This document shows positions 33,713 to 42,513 of a stretch of DNA of 64,000 bases, one piece after another; position 1 is the stretch's first letter, and every line of letters begins with the position of its first letter. The DNA is taken from positions 2,108,001 to 2,172,000 of the forward strand of contig NZ_CP100454.1 in assembly GCF_024228315.1 (NCBI RefSeq), in the 5' to 3' direction. The notes beneath the pieces are model-generated. The model had not been told where the DNA came from, did no database searches, and saw only the letters and a program-made list of their open reading frames with translations. This stretch comes from Halomarina pelagica. Lineage in GTDB: Archaea > Halobacteriota > Halobacteria > Halobacteriales > Haloarculaceae. Made by a program: the position numbers and the translations under genes.

Positions 33713-34894
33713 ATGGAACTGACCCGACGGACCGCGCTCAAGGCCCTCGGCGGCGTCGTCGCCGCCAGTGCGTCCGGCGGTATCGCCGGGGGCGCGTGCG
33801 CCCCTCGCGAGCGCGTCGCGCTCGATTACCTCGCGAACGACGACCTCCTGGGTAACGACGAACTCGAACTGGCGCTGCGCTCGCTGCGCCGGGCCTACCC
33901 GCACCGCGTCCGGCTCCGCCGCGCCGGTCGGTCCAATCAGGGGCGGCCGATCTGGTCCGTCAGCGTCGGCACCCGTCGGACGGACGCCGTCGACGTCGTG
34001 GCGCTCGGACAGCAGCACGGCGACGAGATGATCTCGTCGGCCGAGGGGCTCCTCTCCGCGGTCGAGTACCTCGCCCGTGCTCCGGAGGCGGCCGCGATCC
34101 TCGACCGCGTCACGCTCCACGTCCTCCCGCGCGTGAACCCGGACGGCTTCGTCGCCCGCCAGCGCTACAACGTCGACACGGACGCCCCCGCTCGGGGCGA
34201 GGGCGACGACGTCTTCGGCGGCGACGCCGGGTTCTACACCTCCGGGCTGGAGGGGATCGGCTGGGACGTCAACCGCTACCATTGGCCCGACTGGACCGAA
34301 AGCGACCTCTACCGGGCGCTCCCGGATCGGTACCCCGAGAACCCGGTCACGGAGGCGCGGGTCGTCCTCGACGCCGTCGAGCGCGTCGATCCCGACTGGG
34401 TCGTCGACTACCACCGGCAGGGGACCTACTGCGTCGACCCGGACGCCGCCTTCGATCCGGCGAACCCCGGGGCGGCCTACGAACGCGGCCGGTATCCGCC
34501 GGCCCCCGACGACGACGGCGGCGGCGAACTCGTCACCGCGTCGCTGTTCTGGCCGATCGCCGAGGGGGTCCCGACGGCCGCCCGGACCCTCTCGAAGCGC
34601 CTCGTCTGGACGATGTTCGAGTCGCTCGACGCGCTCGATCGCTCGACGGTCACGCGCTATCCCGGCGGCACCCACCGGGGCGTCGCCCGCAACGCCTACG
34701 GCCTGCAGGGACGCGGGAGCGTCCTCTTCGAACTGAGTACCGGCACGCTCGGCGACCGCGAGTTCCGCGTCAGGCAGGTGTTCGAGTCGCTGCTCGCCGC
34801 CCTCGAAGCGACCGCCGACGGCTCGCTGCGGCGCGTCGATCCGAACCGGGTGACGGAACTCCCCGAACGCGAGACGAACAACTTCGTCGTCTGA
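33713..34894 (+). CDS. Exported M14 zinc carboxypeptidase-family protein
   Basis: 393 residues. MELTRRTALKALGGVVAASA is a Tat-type signal (RRTALK) and the following GGACAP could be a lipobox-like cleavage site. GQQHGDEMISS gives zinc ligands H102 and E105, VLPRVNPDGFVARQR the NPDG substrate loop, and VVDYHRQGTY the third ligand His. SVLFELSTGTLG has the Glu expected as general base. It would trim C-terminal residues from peptides outside the cell. A TATA box lies about 29 nt upstream. Confidence 0.85.
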   Translation: MELTRRTALKALGGVVAASASGGIAGGACAPRERVALDYLANDDLLGNDELELALRSLRRAYPHRVRLRRAGRSNQGRPIWSVSVGTRRTDAVDVVALGQQHGDEMISSAEGLLSAVEYLARAPEAAAILDRVTLHVLPRVNPDGFVARQRYNVDTDAPARGEGDDVFGGDAGFYTSGLEGIGWDVNRYHWPDWTESDLYRALPDRYPENPVTEARVVLDAVERVDPDWVVDYHRQGTYCVDPDAAFDPANPGAAYERGRYPPAPDDDGGGELVTASLFWPIAEGVPTAARTLSKRLVWTMFESLDALDRSTVTRYPGGTHRGVARNAYGLQGRGSVLFELSTGTLGDREFRVRQVFESLLAALEATADGSLRRVDPNRVTELPERETNNFVV

Positions 34895-34936
34895 GACGAT
34901 GGGCCACCGTTCGAACGCCCCGACCGAGGCCGCGGA

Positions 34937-35197
34937 TCACCCGGGCGCGACGTACCCCAGCGGATCGCCGCGGGCGAAGGTCTCGTTCTCGCCGACGAGC
35001 ACCTCGACGGTCCCCGTCGCGGGCGCGGGCACGTCGACGCTCACCTTCTCGATCTGGATCTCGCAGACCGCCGCGCCCGCCTCGACGCGGCCGCCCTCGC
35101 GGACGAACCAGTTCGCCACGACTCCCTCCGCCACGTCGTCGGCGTCGTCCGGCCAGACCGCCGCGGGGTCGATCGCGGTCCGATCGCCGCCGCTCAT
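34937..35197 (-). CDS. Stand-alone lipoyl/biotinyl-attachment domain protein
   Basis: 86 residues. After about 20 residues, VVANWFVREGGRVEAGAAVCEIQIEKVSVDVPAPATG forms a lipoyl domain with the modified lysine in IEKVSVDVPAP, then VEVLVGENETFARGD. There is no E2 catalytic domain or E3-binding domain. It is translationally coupled (ATGA) to the E1 beta gene, so it is probably the acyl carrier of that dehydrogenase or a partner of a separate E2. Confidence 0.85.
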   Translation of the reverse strand: MSGGDRTAIDPAAVWPDDADDVAEGVVANWFVREGGRVEAGAAVCEIQIEKVSVDVPAPATGTVEVLVGENETFARGDPLGYVAPG

Positions 35198-36210
35198 GCC
35201 CCCGTCGCGCGCACCGCCTCGGCGATGTCCTCGACACCGGGGTTGACCTCCCGCTCCAGCGGCCGCGCGTAGGGGATCGGCACGTCGGGGATCGCGAGCC
35301 GCCGGACCGCCTCCAGGTCCGAGAGCGCCTCCTCGGCGACGCGCGCGACGATCTCGCCCGTCACGCCGAACGAGCGGTAGTCCTCGTCGACGACGACGAG
35401 GCGGCCGGTCTTCCGGACGGACTCGACCACGGTCTCCGTGTCCAGCGGGACGAGCGTCCGCAGGTCGATCACCTCGGCCTCGACGCCCTCGTCGGCGAGC
35501 GCCTCGGCCGCCTCGAGCGCCCGGTGGACGTGCAGGCCGAGGGTGACGACGGTGGCGTCGTCGCCCTCGCGCTTGACGTCGGCCTCGCCGAAGGGGATCT
35601 CGTAATCCTCCTCGGGGACGGGGGTCTTCGGGCCCTCCGGCGCGGGCATCCAGCCGAGCCCCATCAGCCGCTTGTGGAACATGTAGACGACGGGGTTGTC
35701 GTCCCGGATCGCGGCGTGCATCAACCCCTTCGCGTCGTAGGCCGTCGAGGGGACGACCACCTTCATCCCCGGGAGGTGGGCGAAGGTGCCGTAGAGCGTC
35801 TGGGAGTGCTGGGCGGCGTCGTTGTAGGTGCCGCCGACGGCCGTCATGAGCACCATCGGGACGTTCACCGCCCCGCCGCTCATGTAGGTGTTCTTCGCCA
35901 TCTGGTTGTAGATCTGGTCCATGCAGACGCCGAAGAAGTCGACGAACATCAGCTCGGCAATCGGGCGCATCCCCCGCTGGGCCGCCCCGACCGCCGCCCC
36001 GATGAACGCCGTCTCGCTGATCGGGACGTCCATCACGCGGTCGCGGCCGAACTCCTCCAGCAGGCCCTGCGTCGAGTCGAAGATGCCGCCGTAGTCGGCG
36101 ACGTCCTCGCCCATGACGAACACCTCCTCGTTCCCGCGCATCTCGGTCGCGATCGCCTCGACCATCGCGCGGCTCATCGTCAGCTCCCGCTCCGCGGCGG
36201 CCTGCGCCAT
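35194..36210 (-). CDS. Thiamine-dependent 2-oxoacid/acetoin dehydrogenase E1 beta
   Basis: 338 residues with the transketolase-like pyrimidine domain (MSRAMVEAIATEMRGNEEVFVMGEDVADYGG, DVPISETAFIGAAVGAA) and C-terminal domain (VTLGLHVHRALEAAEAL, VIDLRTLVPLDTETV). FDSTQGLLEEFG and GTYNDAAQHSQTL match E1 beta subunits. With E1 alpha it decarboxylates a 2-oxoacid or cleaves acetoin and passes the acyl group to a lipoyl carrier. Overlaps its neighbours by 1 and 4 bases. Confidence 0.92.
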   Translation of the reverse strand: MAQAAAERELTMSRAMVEAIATEMRGNEEVFVMGEDVADYGGIFDSTQGLLEEFGRDRVMDVPISETAFIGAAVGAAQRGMRPIAELMFVDFFGVCMDQIYNQMAKNTYMSGGAVNVPMVLMTAVGGTYNDAAQHSQTLYGTFAHLPGMKVVVPSTAYDAKGLMHAAIRDDNPVVYMFHKRLMGLGWMPAPEGPKTPVPEEDYEIPFGEADVKREGDDATVVTLGLHVHRALEAAEALADEGVEAEVIDLRTLVPLDTETVVESVRKTGRLVVVDEDYRSFGVTGEIVARVAEEALSDLEAVRRLAIPDVPIPYARPLEREVNPGVEDIAEAVRATGA

Positions 36211-37241
36211 CAGTCCTCACCTCCGGCGGTCGCGGCCGGCTCCTGGCGCCGCTCTCCCCTCTCGACGAATACGTCCTCGTAGGCCTCCTCCGGGTCGGGT
36301 TCGGGTTGGTCCTTCGCCCACGCGATGGCCTCCTCGACGCGCTCGCGGGCGCGCTCCTCGATCTCCTTTACCTCGTCGTCGGTCGCACCGGCCGAGCGAA
36401 GGTCGTCGGCGAGTCGCGCTACCGAGTCGAGTCGCCGGTGGCGTTCGACGTCCTCCTCCGGTCGATACGACTCCGGGTCGCCCATGAAGTGGCCCATCCG
36501 GCGGTGGACCTGCACCTCCAGAAGCGACGGCCCGTTGCCCGCCCGGGCACGCATGATCGCCTCCTCGGCCGCCTCGTGTACCGCCACGGCGTCGTCGTAG
36601 TCGATGCGGACGCCGGGCATGTCGAAGCCCGCGGCGCGCTGTGAGCCGTCGGCCACGTCCGTCACGCGTTCCTTGGGCATGCTGATCGCCCAGTCGTTGT
36701 CCTCGATGACGAACACGACCGGGAGGTCGTGGACCGCCGCGAGGTTCAGCGACTCCAGGAAACCGCCCTGGTCGATGGCCCCCTCGCCGACGAACGAGAC
36801 CGCCACGCCGTCGGTGTTGCGCTTCTTCGCGGCGAGCGCCGCCCCCACCGCGGGCGGGCTACCCTCCGCGATGATGCCGCTGCACGCGAAGTTCACATCG
36901 GGGTCGAACAGGTGCATGTGTCCGCCCTTCCCCTTGCAGAGCCCGGTCCGCCGACCGAATATCTCCGCGGTCATCCGCTTCAGAGCCACCCCCTTCGCGA
37001 TGGCGACGTGGTGCGGTCGGTGGGTCGCCGTCACCGCGTCGTCGTCGCGCAGGTGCGCGCACACCCCGGCGGCGACCGCCTCGTGGCCCGCCGCGAGGTG
37101 CAACTCGCCGGGGATCGGCCCCGCCGAGATGTCGAACGCCGGCTGTTTCCCCTCCAGGTACTCCTCCTGCAGGCGCTCCTCGTAGTGGCGAGCGGTGACC
37201 ATCCACTCGTACATCTCTTGCAATTCGGTAACGCTTGGCAT
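36210..37241 (-). CDS. Thiamine-dependent 2-oxoacid/acetoin dehydrogenase E1 alpha
   Basis: 343 residues. The thiamine-diphosphate motif is VGEGAIDQGGFLESLNLAAVHDLPVVFVIEDN (GDG variant GEG...N). RPHHVAIAKG, CKGKGGHMHLF and GIIAEGSPPAVGAALA are the E1 alpha substrate-channel motifs; the last two resemble acetoin dehydrogenase AcoA. First gene of the E1 alpha-E1 beta-lipoyl operon. A TATA-like attttatta is about 40 nt upstream. Confidence 0.92.
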   Translation of the reverse strand: MPSVTELQEMYEWMVTARHYEERLQEEYLEGKQPAFDISAGPIPGELHLAAGHEAVAAGVCAHLRDDDAVTATHRPHHVAIAKGVALKRMTAEIFGRRTGLCKGKGGHMHLFDPDVNFACSGIIAEGSPPAVGAALAAKKRNTDGVAVSFVGEGAIDQGGFLESLNLAAVHDLPVVFVIEDNDWAISMPKERVTDVADGSQRAAGFDMPGVRIDYDDAVAVHEAAEEAIMRARAGNGPSLLEVQVHRRMGHFMGDPESYRPEEDVERHRRLDSVARLADDLRSAGATDDEVKEIEERARERVEEAIAWAKDQPEPDPEEAYEDVFVERGERRQEPAATAGGED

Positions 37242-37303
37242 GGTCTCTCCCCGGGTGTCCCCTTACCGACCGCCGTAATAAAATCTCGGTAACACGTTCT
37301 CTC

Positions 37304-37360
37304 CCACCTTTTGCCGCGCTCGGCGGCGAAGCCGCCTCGCTGGCAAAAGCTGGACCAAAA
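37304..37360 (+). repeat. Hairpin module of the composite intergenic repeat, copy 3
   Basis: CCTTTTGC and GGCAAAAG flank a GGCGGCGAAGCCGCC stem, followed by CTGGACCAAAAG. Same frame of A/T-rich ends as copies at 21897 and 43951, with a different inner stem. Here there is no gene end upstream on the same strand: the nearest gene starts at 37241 on the other strand, so a terminator role alone does not explain it. Confidence 0.75.
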
Positions 37361-37491
37361 GCGCGGCGCGCTCCCTGCGGTCGCGCTTGCGGCCGCTCGC
37401 TCACTTCGTTCGTTCGCGGTCCGATTGCTCGGGTTAGCGGTGGAAGGGCGAGCCTCGCCGACGCCGAACTCGCCGTCTCCCTGACTGAATA

Positions 37492-37600
37492 TTTATATAC
37501 CGAAACGGGACCAGACCCCCCGTGCGCTGACCACCGCCCGCGGGCGGCCCGCGGTCGTGCGACACGACCGCTCGCGGACCGTAATCCGTGTCGCCTGTCC
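37492..37600 (+). ncRNA. Candidate small structured RNA with its own TATA box, copy 3
   Basis: TTTATATA (37492-37499) is followed by ACGGGACCAG, a CCGCGGGCGGCCCGCGG segment, an 8-bp perfect stem (37552-37559 with 37563-37570, loop CGA) and GTGTCGCCTGTCC ending at 37600. The stem differs in sequence from copies 1 and 2 but occupies the same place between the conserved blocks. It points antisense toward the 3' end of the 6-phosphogluconate dehydrogenase gene (stop at 37647). Confidence 0.5.
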
Positions 37601-37646
37601 ATCCACCGCGTGCCGCGGTCAGTAGCGGTAGCACTCCTCCGCGGGG

Positions 37647-38546
37647 CTACTCCTCCCGGACGACCTCGTGCCGGCCGAAGCCGTAGCGCAGGCGGTTCGC
37701 CAGCCGCCGCGAGAACCGCCCCTCGTCGGCGCGCGAGCCGAAGCGCTCGGCGAGCGCCGCGTAGATGAGTGGGACCGCCACCTCCCGCTCCAGCGCCTCC
37801 TGCACCGTCCAGGTGCCCGTCGAACCCCCCTCGATCCGGTCGGCCACGTCGCCGAGGTCCGTCCCCTCCTCGCGGAACGCCTCCTCGCAGAGTTCCAGCA
37901 GCCAGGAGCGGATCACCGCGCCGTTGTTCCACGTGCGCGCGACGGCCTCCAGATCGAGGTCGTAGCGCCCGTTCGCGAGCAGGTCGAACCCCTCGCCGTA
38001 GGTCTGCATCAGCGCGTACTCGACGCCGTTGTGGACCATCTTCACGTAGTGGCCCGACCCCGACGGCCCCATGCGCTCGTGGCCGTCGGGGCCGGTAGCG
38101 ACCGCGTCGAACGCCGGCGTCATCGCCTCGTAGGCCCACTCGGGCCCGCCGACCATCAGCGAGAAGCCGAGGTCCGCCCCGGCGGGGCCGCCGCTGGTGC
38201 CGCAGTCGAGGTAGGCGGCGGTCGTGCGATCGGCCCGCGCGACGGAGTCCTCGAAGTGGGAGTTGCCGCCGTCGACGACGACGTCGCCCTCGTCGAGGTG
38301 CGGTTCGAGTTCCGAGAGCGTCGCGTCCACGACCTCGCCGGCGGGCACCATCAGCCAGATCCGCCTGTCTTCGCCGAGCGCCTCGGCGAGTTCCACGAGC
38401 GAACCGGCGGGCGTCGCGCCCGCCTCGGCCGCCGCCGCGACGGCCGTCTCGTCCACGTCGAACGCCACCACCTCGTGACCGGCGTCCATCACCCGTTCGG
38501 CGACGATGCGTCCCATGCGCCCGAGACCGACGACTCCGAGTTGCAT
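37647..38546 (-). CDS. gnd: 6-phosphogluconate dehydrogenase (decarboxylating), short type
   Basis: 299 residues from ATG 38546. MQLGVVGLGRMGRIVAERVM is the dinucleotide-binding motif; DCGTSGGPAGADLGFSLMVGG and SGSGHYVKMVHNGVEYALMQ hold the substrate and catalytic Lys/Asn residues; the protein ends in the family's helical domain. At 299 residues it belongs to the short Gnd type found in haloarchaea and some bacteria. It converts 6-phosphogluconate to ribulose 5-phosphate and CO2 in the oxidative pentose phosphate pathway. Confidence 0.92.
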   Translation of the reverse strand: MQLGVVGLGRMGRIVAERVMDAGHEVVAFDVDETAVAAAAEAGATPAGSLVELAEALGEDRRIWLMVPAGEVVDATLSELEPHLDEGDVVVDGGNSHFEDSVARADRTTAAYLDCGTSGGPAGADLGFSLMVGGPEWAYEAMTPAFDAVATGPDGHERMGPSGSGHYVKMVHNGVEYALMQTYGEGFDLLANGRYDLDLEAVARTWNNGAVIRSWLLELCEEAFREEGTDLGDVADRIEGGSTGTWTVQEALEREVAVPLIYAALAERFGSRADEGRFSRRLANRLRYGFGRHEVVREE

Positions 38547-38611
38547 GCGCGAGAGTCCGCGGGCGCGCGCTAAGGGGTTGTGGTTCCGCGATCGAACCGT
38601 CTCGGTCGCGA

Positions 38612-39523
38612 TCAGCGATAGCCCAGCTGCCGCAGTTGCGCCTCGGGATCGTACTCCCGACGGGGCTGGGCGGTCGCGTTCGGATCGGGGTCGTACTCCT
38701 CCGTGTCGCGGGCGCTCGTGACGTACCACGGGACCCGTCGGATCGCGTCGATGCCCGCGAACGCCGGGTGGCCGTAGACGCCCCACTCGCCGAGCGCGTT
38801 GCCGTGATCCGACGTGATGACGACGCGCTCGGCGTCGAGGTTCGACAGCAACAGCGACACCTCCTCCAGCGCGTACCGGAGGTTCGACCGGTAGGAGTCG
38901 AGCACGTCGTCGAGGTCACGCTCTCCCCTGCGCACCTGATCCCACGGGTCGGCCGTGCGGGGGTTCGGGTAGGTCCCCGGCTCGAACCCCGCCGTGTCGT
39001 CGTCGAGAAACGGGTGATGCGGCTGCATGTAGTGGACGATCATCCGCTCGGGACGATGCGCGCGGTGCTGCGCGATGGCTCGGTCCGTGACGCTCCGGGG
39101 GAGCACGGTCCCCTCCTCCTCGTCCCAGGCGTAGCGCCAGACCTCGTCGAGCAGGGCGAACGACGACGCGTCGAGCACCTCCCCGGAGAAGGGGTTGGCC
39201 GTCACGTACGCCGTCTCCCGAATCTGTCGCGCGTGCTCCGGCGCGAAGTTCCGGCGCATCCACGACTTCGAGTAGCTCGCGACCGAGCGGATCTCCTCGC
39301 CGGCGGTCAGGTAGGGGTACTCCCCCTCGAACGCCGCGAGCAGGTCGGCTCGACACGCATCGAGGACGATCAGCGCGTCCCAGTCGCGGTCGTATATCGG
39401 CGTCCCGTTTCGCGGACCCGACGCGAACAACCCGATAGTCCCGACTCGGGCGTAGTACAACCCCTCGCGGCCGATGCGGCTGACCGACTGTACTCCACGT
39501 TCGATGAACCCCCCTCCCGCCAT
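38612..39523 (-). CDS. Sulfatase/alkaline phosphatase-superfamily protein
   Basis: 303 residues. WDALIVLDACRADLLAAF matches the first metal-binding strand of the superfamily with Asp and a Cys-Arg near the nucleophile position; IVHYMQPHHPFLDDD and VVITSDHGNALGEWGVYGHP give the remaining metal ligands (DHG, GHP). The truncated N-terminal strand (YYARVGTIGLFASGPRNGT) has no clear signal peptide. Related haloarchaeal proteins sit in surface glycan clusters; a role in sulfate or phosphate ester handling is inferred. Confidence 0.78.
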   Translation of the reverse strand: MAGGGFIERGVQSVSRIGREGLYYARVGTIGLFASGPRNGTPIYDRDWDALIVLDACRADLLAAFEGEYPYLTAGEEIRSVASYSKSWMRRNFAPEHARQIRETAYVTANPFSGEVLDASSFALLDEVWRYAWDEEEGTVLPRSVTDRAIAQHRAHRPERMIVHYMQPHHPFLDDDTAGFEPGTYPNPRTADPWDQVRRGERDLDDVLDSYRSNLRYALEEVSLLLSNLDAERVVITSDHGNALGEWGVYGHPAFAGIDAIRRVPWYVTSARDTEEYDPDPNATAQPRREYDPEAQLRQLGYR

Positions 39524-39670
39524 TCCCGATGTACTTCGACGGTGGTTAGTCTAATTCTTTTGACTATATTACGTTACTTCACGTAGTCGTGTTTTACCTA
39601 CTCCTGGCTCATTCTCACGCTAGAACGGTTCCGCCGTGATCGAACCGCGCCGTCGGGCGCGACGCGAAGA

Positions 39671-39676
39671 TTTATC
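39671..39676 (+). promoter_or_regulatory. TATA-like box of the valS leader transcript
   Basis: TTTATC is centred about 28 nt before the ATG of the 9-codon leader ORF (39701), the usual spacing for leaderless haloarchaeal mRNAs. Transcription is thus expected to start at or next to that ATG, about 75 nt before valS. Confidence 0.6.
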
Positions 39677-39700
39677 CTGCCCACCCCTCTAGACGCGAGC

Positions 39701-39730
39701 ATGTACCGGTCGTCCGTAGTACGTGCGTAG
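39701..39730 (+). CDS. Nine-codon leader ORF upstream of valS
   Basis: ATG TAC CGG TCG TCC GTA GTA CGT GCG TAG encodes MYRSSVVRA. The two consecutive valine codons are GTA, which is rare in this GC-rich genome where GTC and GTG dominate. The ORF starts where a leaderless mRNA should start and ends 45 nt before the valyl-tRNA synthetase ATG. The layout is that of a regulatory leader peptide sensing valyl-tRNA supply. Translation is not proven. Confidence 0.5.
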   Translation: MYRSSVVRA

Positions 39731-39775
39731 GCTCCTTCTCCTCCAGCACCGTCCGACGACCGTCCCACAGCGACC

Positions 39776-42454
39776 ATGACCGAGCTACCAGACGAGTACG
39801 ATCCGAACCGAATCGAGCAGAAGTGGCGCGACGCGTGGCGCGAGAGCGACGTCTACGCCTACGACGGCGACGGCGAGCGCCCCGAGTACGTCATCGACAC
39901 GCCGCCGCCGTACCCCACCGGAAACCTCCACATCGGCCACGGACTCGGGTGGACGTACATCGACTTCGCCGCCCGCTATCACCGCCTGAAGGGCGAGGAC
40001 GTCCTCTTCCCGCAGGGGTGGGACTGCCACGGCCTCCCGACCGAAGTCAAGGTCGAGGAGATCCACGACATCCACCGCACCGACGTTCCCCGCGAGGAGT
40101 TCCGCGATCTCTGCATCGAGTACACCGAGGAGCAGATCGACGCGATGCACGAGACGATGGACCTGCTCGGCTTCTCCATCGACTGGGATCACGAGTTCCG
40201 GACGATGGACCCCGAGTACTGGGGCGAGACCCAGCGCTCGTTCGTCCGCATGGCGGCCGACGACTACCTCTACCGCGACGAGCACCCCGTCAACTGGTGC
40301 CCGCGCTGCGAGACCGCCATCGCGGACGCGGAAGTCGAGAAGGAAGACCGGACGGGGACGCTCTACTACGTCACCTTCGAGGGGGTCGACAACGACGACA
40401 GTGAGGGGCGAAGCTCCTCTGGCTCCTCTGGCTCCGCGGCGGAGCCGCGGAACATCGAGATCGCCACCACCCGCCCCGAACTGCTCGCCGCCTGCGTCGG
40501 GATGGCCGTCGATCCCGACGACGAGCGCTACGCCGACCGCGTCGGCGACACCTTCGAGGTCCCGCTGTTCGGCCAGGAGGTCGAACTCATCGCCGACGAG
40601 GACGTCGACGGCGACTTCGGGACCGGCGCGGTCATGATCTGCACCTTCGGGGACAAGCAGGACGTGACCTGGTGGGCCGAGCACGACCTCGATCTCCGCC
40701 CCGTCGTCACCGAGGACGGCCACCTGAACGAGCTGGCGGGCGAGTTCGAGGGCCTCGCGATCGCCGAGGCGAAGGAGGAGATCGCCGCGGCGCTCGACGA
40801 GCGCGGTCACCTCGTCGACAGCGAGCCGACCGAGCAGTCCGTCGGCGTCTGCTGGCGCTGTGACACGCCCATCGAGATCCTCTCGAAGGAGCAGTGGTTC
40901 GTCCGCGTCGATCAGGAGACGATCCTCGAGAAGGCCCGCGAGGTCGAGTGGGTCCCCGAGCACATGTACACCCGCCTCGAGGAGTGGACCGAGGGGATGG
41001 ACTGGGACTGGGTCATCTCCCGCCAGCGCGTCTTCGCGACGCCCATCCCCGCCTGGTTCTGCGAGGACTGCGGGCACGTCCACGTCGCGAGCGAGGACGA
41101 ACTCCCGCTCGATCCCACCGAGACGGCCCCCGAGACCGACGCCTGTCCCGAGTGCGGGGGCGAGTCGTGGCGCGGCGAACCCGACGTGATGGACACCTGG
41201 ATGGACTCCTCCATCTCGCCGCTCTACGTCAGCGGCTGGCCCGAGGAGGAGTTCTCGCCCGTCGCGCTCCGCCCGCAGGGCCACGACATCATCCGCACGT
41301 GGGCGTTCTACACCATCCTTCGAACCGCGGCGCTGGAGGGCGTCCGCCCGTGGGACGAGATCCTGATCAACGGGATGGTCTTCGGCGAGGACGGCCGCAA
41401 GATGTCGAAGTCCCGCGGGAACGTCGTCTCGCCGGACGAGGCGGTCTCCGAGTACTCCGCCGACGCCTTCCGGCAGGCGCTCGCGCTCGGCGGTCAGCCG
41501 GGCACGGACGTCCAGTTCCAGTGGAAGGAGGTGAAGTCCTCCTCGCGGTTCCTCACGAAGGTCTGGAACATCACGAAGTTCGCGTCGGGCCACTTCGACG
41601 AGCGCACGCCCACGATCGAGGATCCCGCCTACCGAGACGCCGACAAGTGGATCCTCTCCCGAGCATCGCGGGTCGCCGACGCTGTCGGCGCGCACATGGA
41701 CGCCTACCGCTACGACGCGGCGCTGCGCGAACTCCGCGAGTTCGTCTGGCACGACCTCGCCGACGACTACCTCGAACTCATCAAGGGGCGGCTCTACGAG
41801 GGACGCCCGGGCGAGCGCAACGCCGCCCGTCACGCGCTGTACGCGGTGCTCTCGGCATCCCTGCGGATGCTCTCGCCGTTCGCGCCGTTCCTCGCGGAGG
41901 AGGCCTACCGCGCGCTCCCGGGCACGGAGGGGAGCGTCCACAACGCGCGCTGGCCCGATCTCGACCGCGTCGACGGGGACGCCGAGGCGCGCGGACGACT
42001 CGTCGCCGACGTCGCCAGCGCGGTCCGGAGCTGGAAGTCCGACCGCGGGATGGCGCTCAACGCCGACCTCGACCGCGTCGAACTCTACCTCGACGACGAC
42101 CGCGCGCTCGACACTTACGACCTGAGCAGCGCGGTCAACGGCCCCGTCTACATCGAGTCCGGCCGTCCGAACGTCGAGATGGTCCCGGTGGGGGTCGATC
42201 CCGACCACGCGACCATCGGGCCGGAGTTCCGCGACCGGGCGGGGGCGGTCATCGGCGCGCTCGAATCCGCCGATCCCGCGGAGATCAAGGCGCAGATGGA
42301 GACCGACGGCGAGATCGAACTCGACGCGGGCGGCGAGGTGGTCGTCCTCGCGCCCGACGCCGTCGAGGTCGTCGAGGAGCAGCGCGCCGCCAGCGGTGAG
42401 GAGGTTCAGGTGCTCGAACTGGACGACGCGACCGTCCTCATCTACGAGGGCTGA
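39776..42454 (+). CDS. valS: Valyl-tRNA synthetase
   Basis: 892 residues, class [14 protein letters not shown] holds the HIGH motif at about 52-55, the editing domain spans about 180-340 with [16 protein letters not shown], and [10 protein letters not shown] is at about 542-546. WCPRC and [31 protein letters not shown] and the size point to ValRS rather than IleRS (about 1050 residues). An anticodon-binding helical domain follows. A Ser/Gly-rich insertion (about 208-225) in the editing domain looks recent. ValRS charges tRNA-Val and edits mischarged threonine. Confidence 0.88.
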   Translation: MTELPDEYDPNRIEQKWRDAWRESDVYAYDGDGERPEYVIDTPPPYPTGNLHIGHGLGWTYIDFAARYHRLKGEDVLFPQGWDCHGLPTEVKVEEIHDIHRTDVPREEFRDLCIEYTEEQIDAMHETMDLLGFSIDWDHEFRTMDPEYWGETQRSFVRMAADDYLYRDEHPVNWCPRCETAIADAEVEKEDRTGTLYYVTFEGVDNDDSEGRSSSGSSGSAAEPRNIEIATTRPELLAACVGMAVDPDDERYADRVGDTFEVPLFGQEVELIADEDVDGDFGTGAVMICTFGDKQDVTWWAEHDLDLRPVVTEDGHLNELAGEFEGLAIAEAKEEIAAALDERGHLVDSEPTEQSVGVCWRCDTPIEILSKEQWFVRVDQETILEKAREVEWVPEHMYTRLEEWTEGMDWDWVISRQRVFATPIPAWFCEDCGHVHVASEDELPLDPTETAPETDACPECGGESWRGEPDVMDTWMDSSISPLYVSGWPEEEFSPVALRPQGHDIIRTWAFYTILRTAALEGVRPWDEILINGMVFGEDGRKMSKSRGNVVSPDEAVSEYSADAFRQALALGGQPGTDVQFQWKEVKSSSRFLTKVWNITKFASGHFDERTPTIEDPAYRDADKWILSRASRVADAVGAHMDAYRYDAALRELREFVWHDLADDYLELIKGRLYEGRPGERNAARHALYAVLSASLRMLSPFAPFLAEEAYRALPGTEGSVHNARWPDLDRVDGDAEARGRLVADVASAVRSWKSDRGMALNADLDRVELYLDDDRALDTYDLSSAVNGPVYIESGRPNVEMVPVGVDPDHATIGPEFRDRAGAVIGALESADPAEIKAQMETDGEIELDAGGEVVVLAPDAVEVVEEQRAASGEEVQVLELDDATVLIYEG

Positions 42455-42513
42455 GCGACTCGCGTCGGTTCCACATCGGTTCGGCTTTTATCCACGCCCG
42501 GCCAGTCGTGGGC

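Noticed and set aside
39776-42454. Annotation of this synthetase as isoleucyl-tRNA synthetase
   Set aside because: Its length (892), the [11 protein letters not shown] segment after KMSKS and the CWRCDTPIE...KEQWFV region fit archaeal ValRS better; haloarchaeal IleRS is about 150 residues longer.
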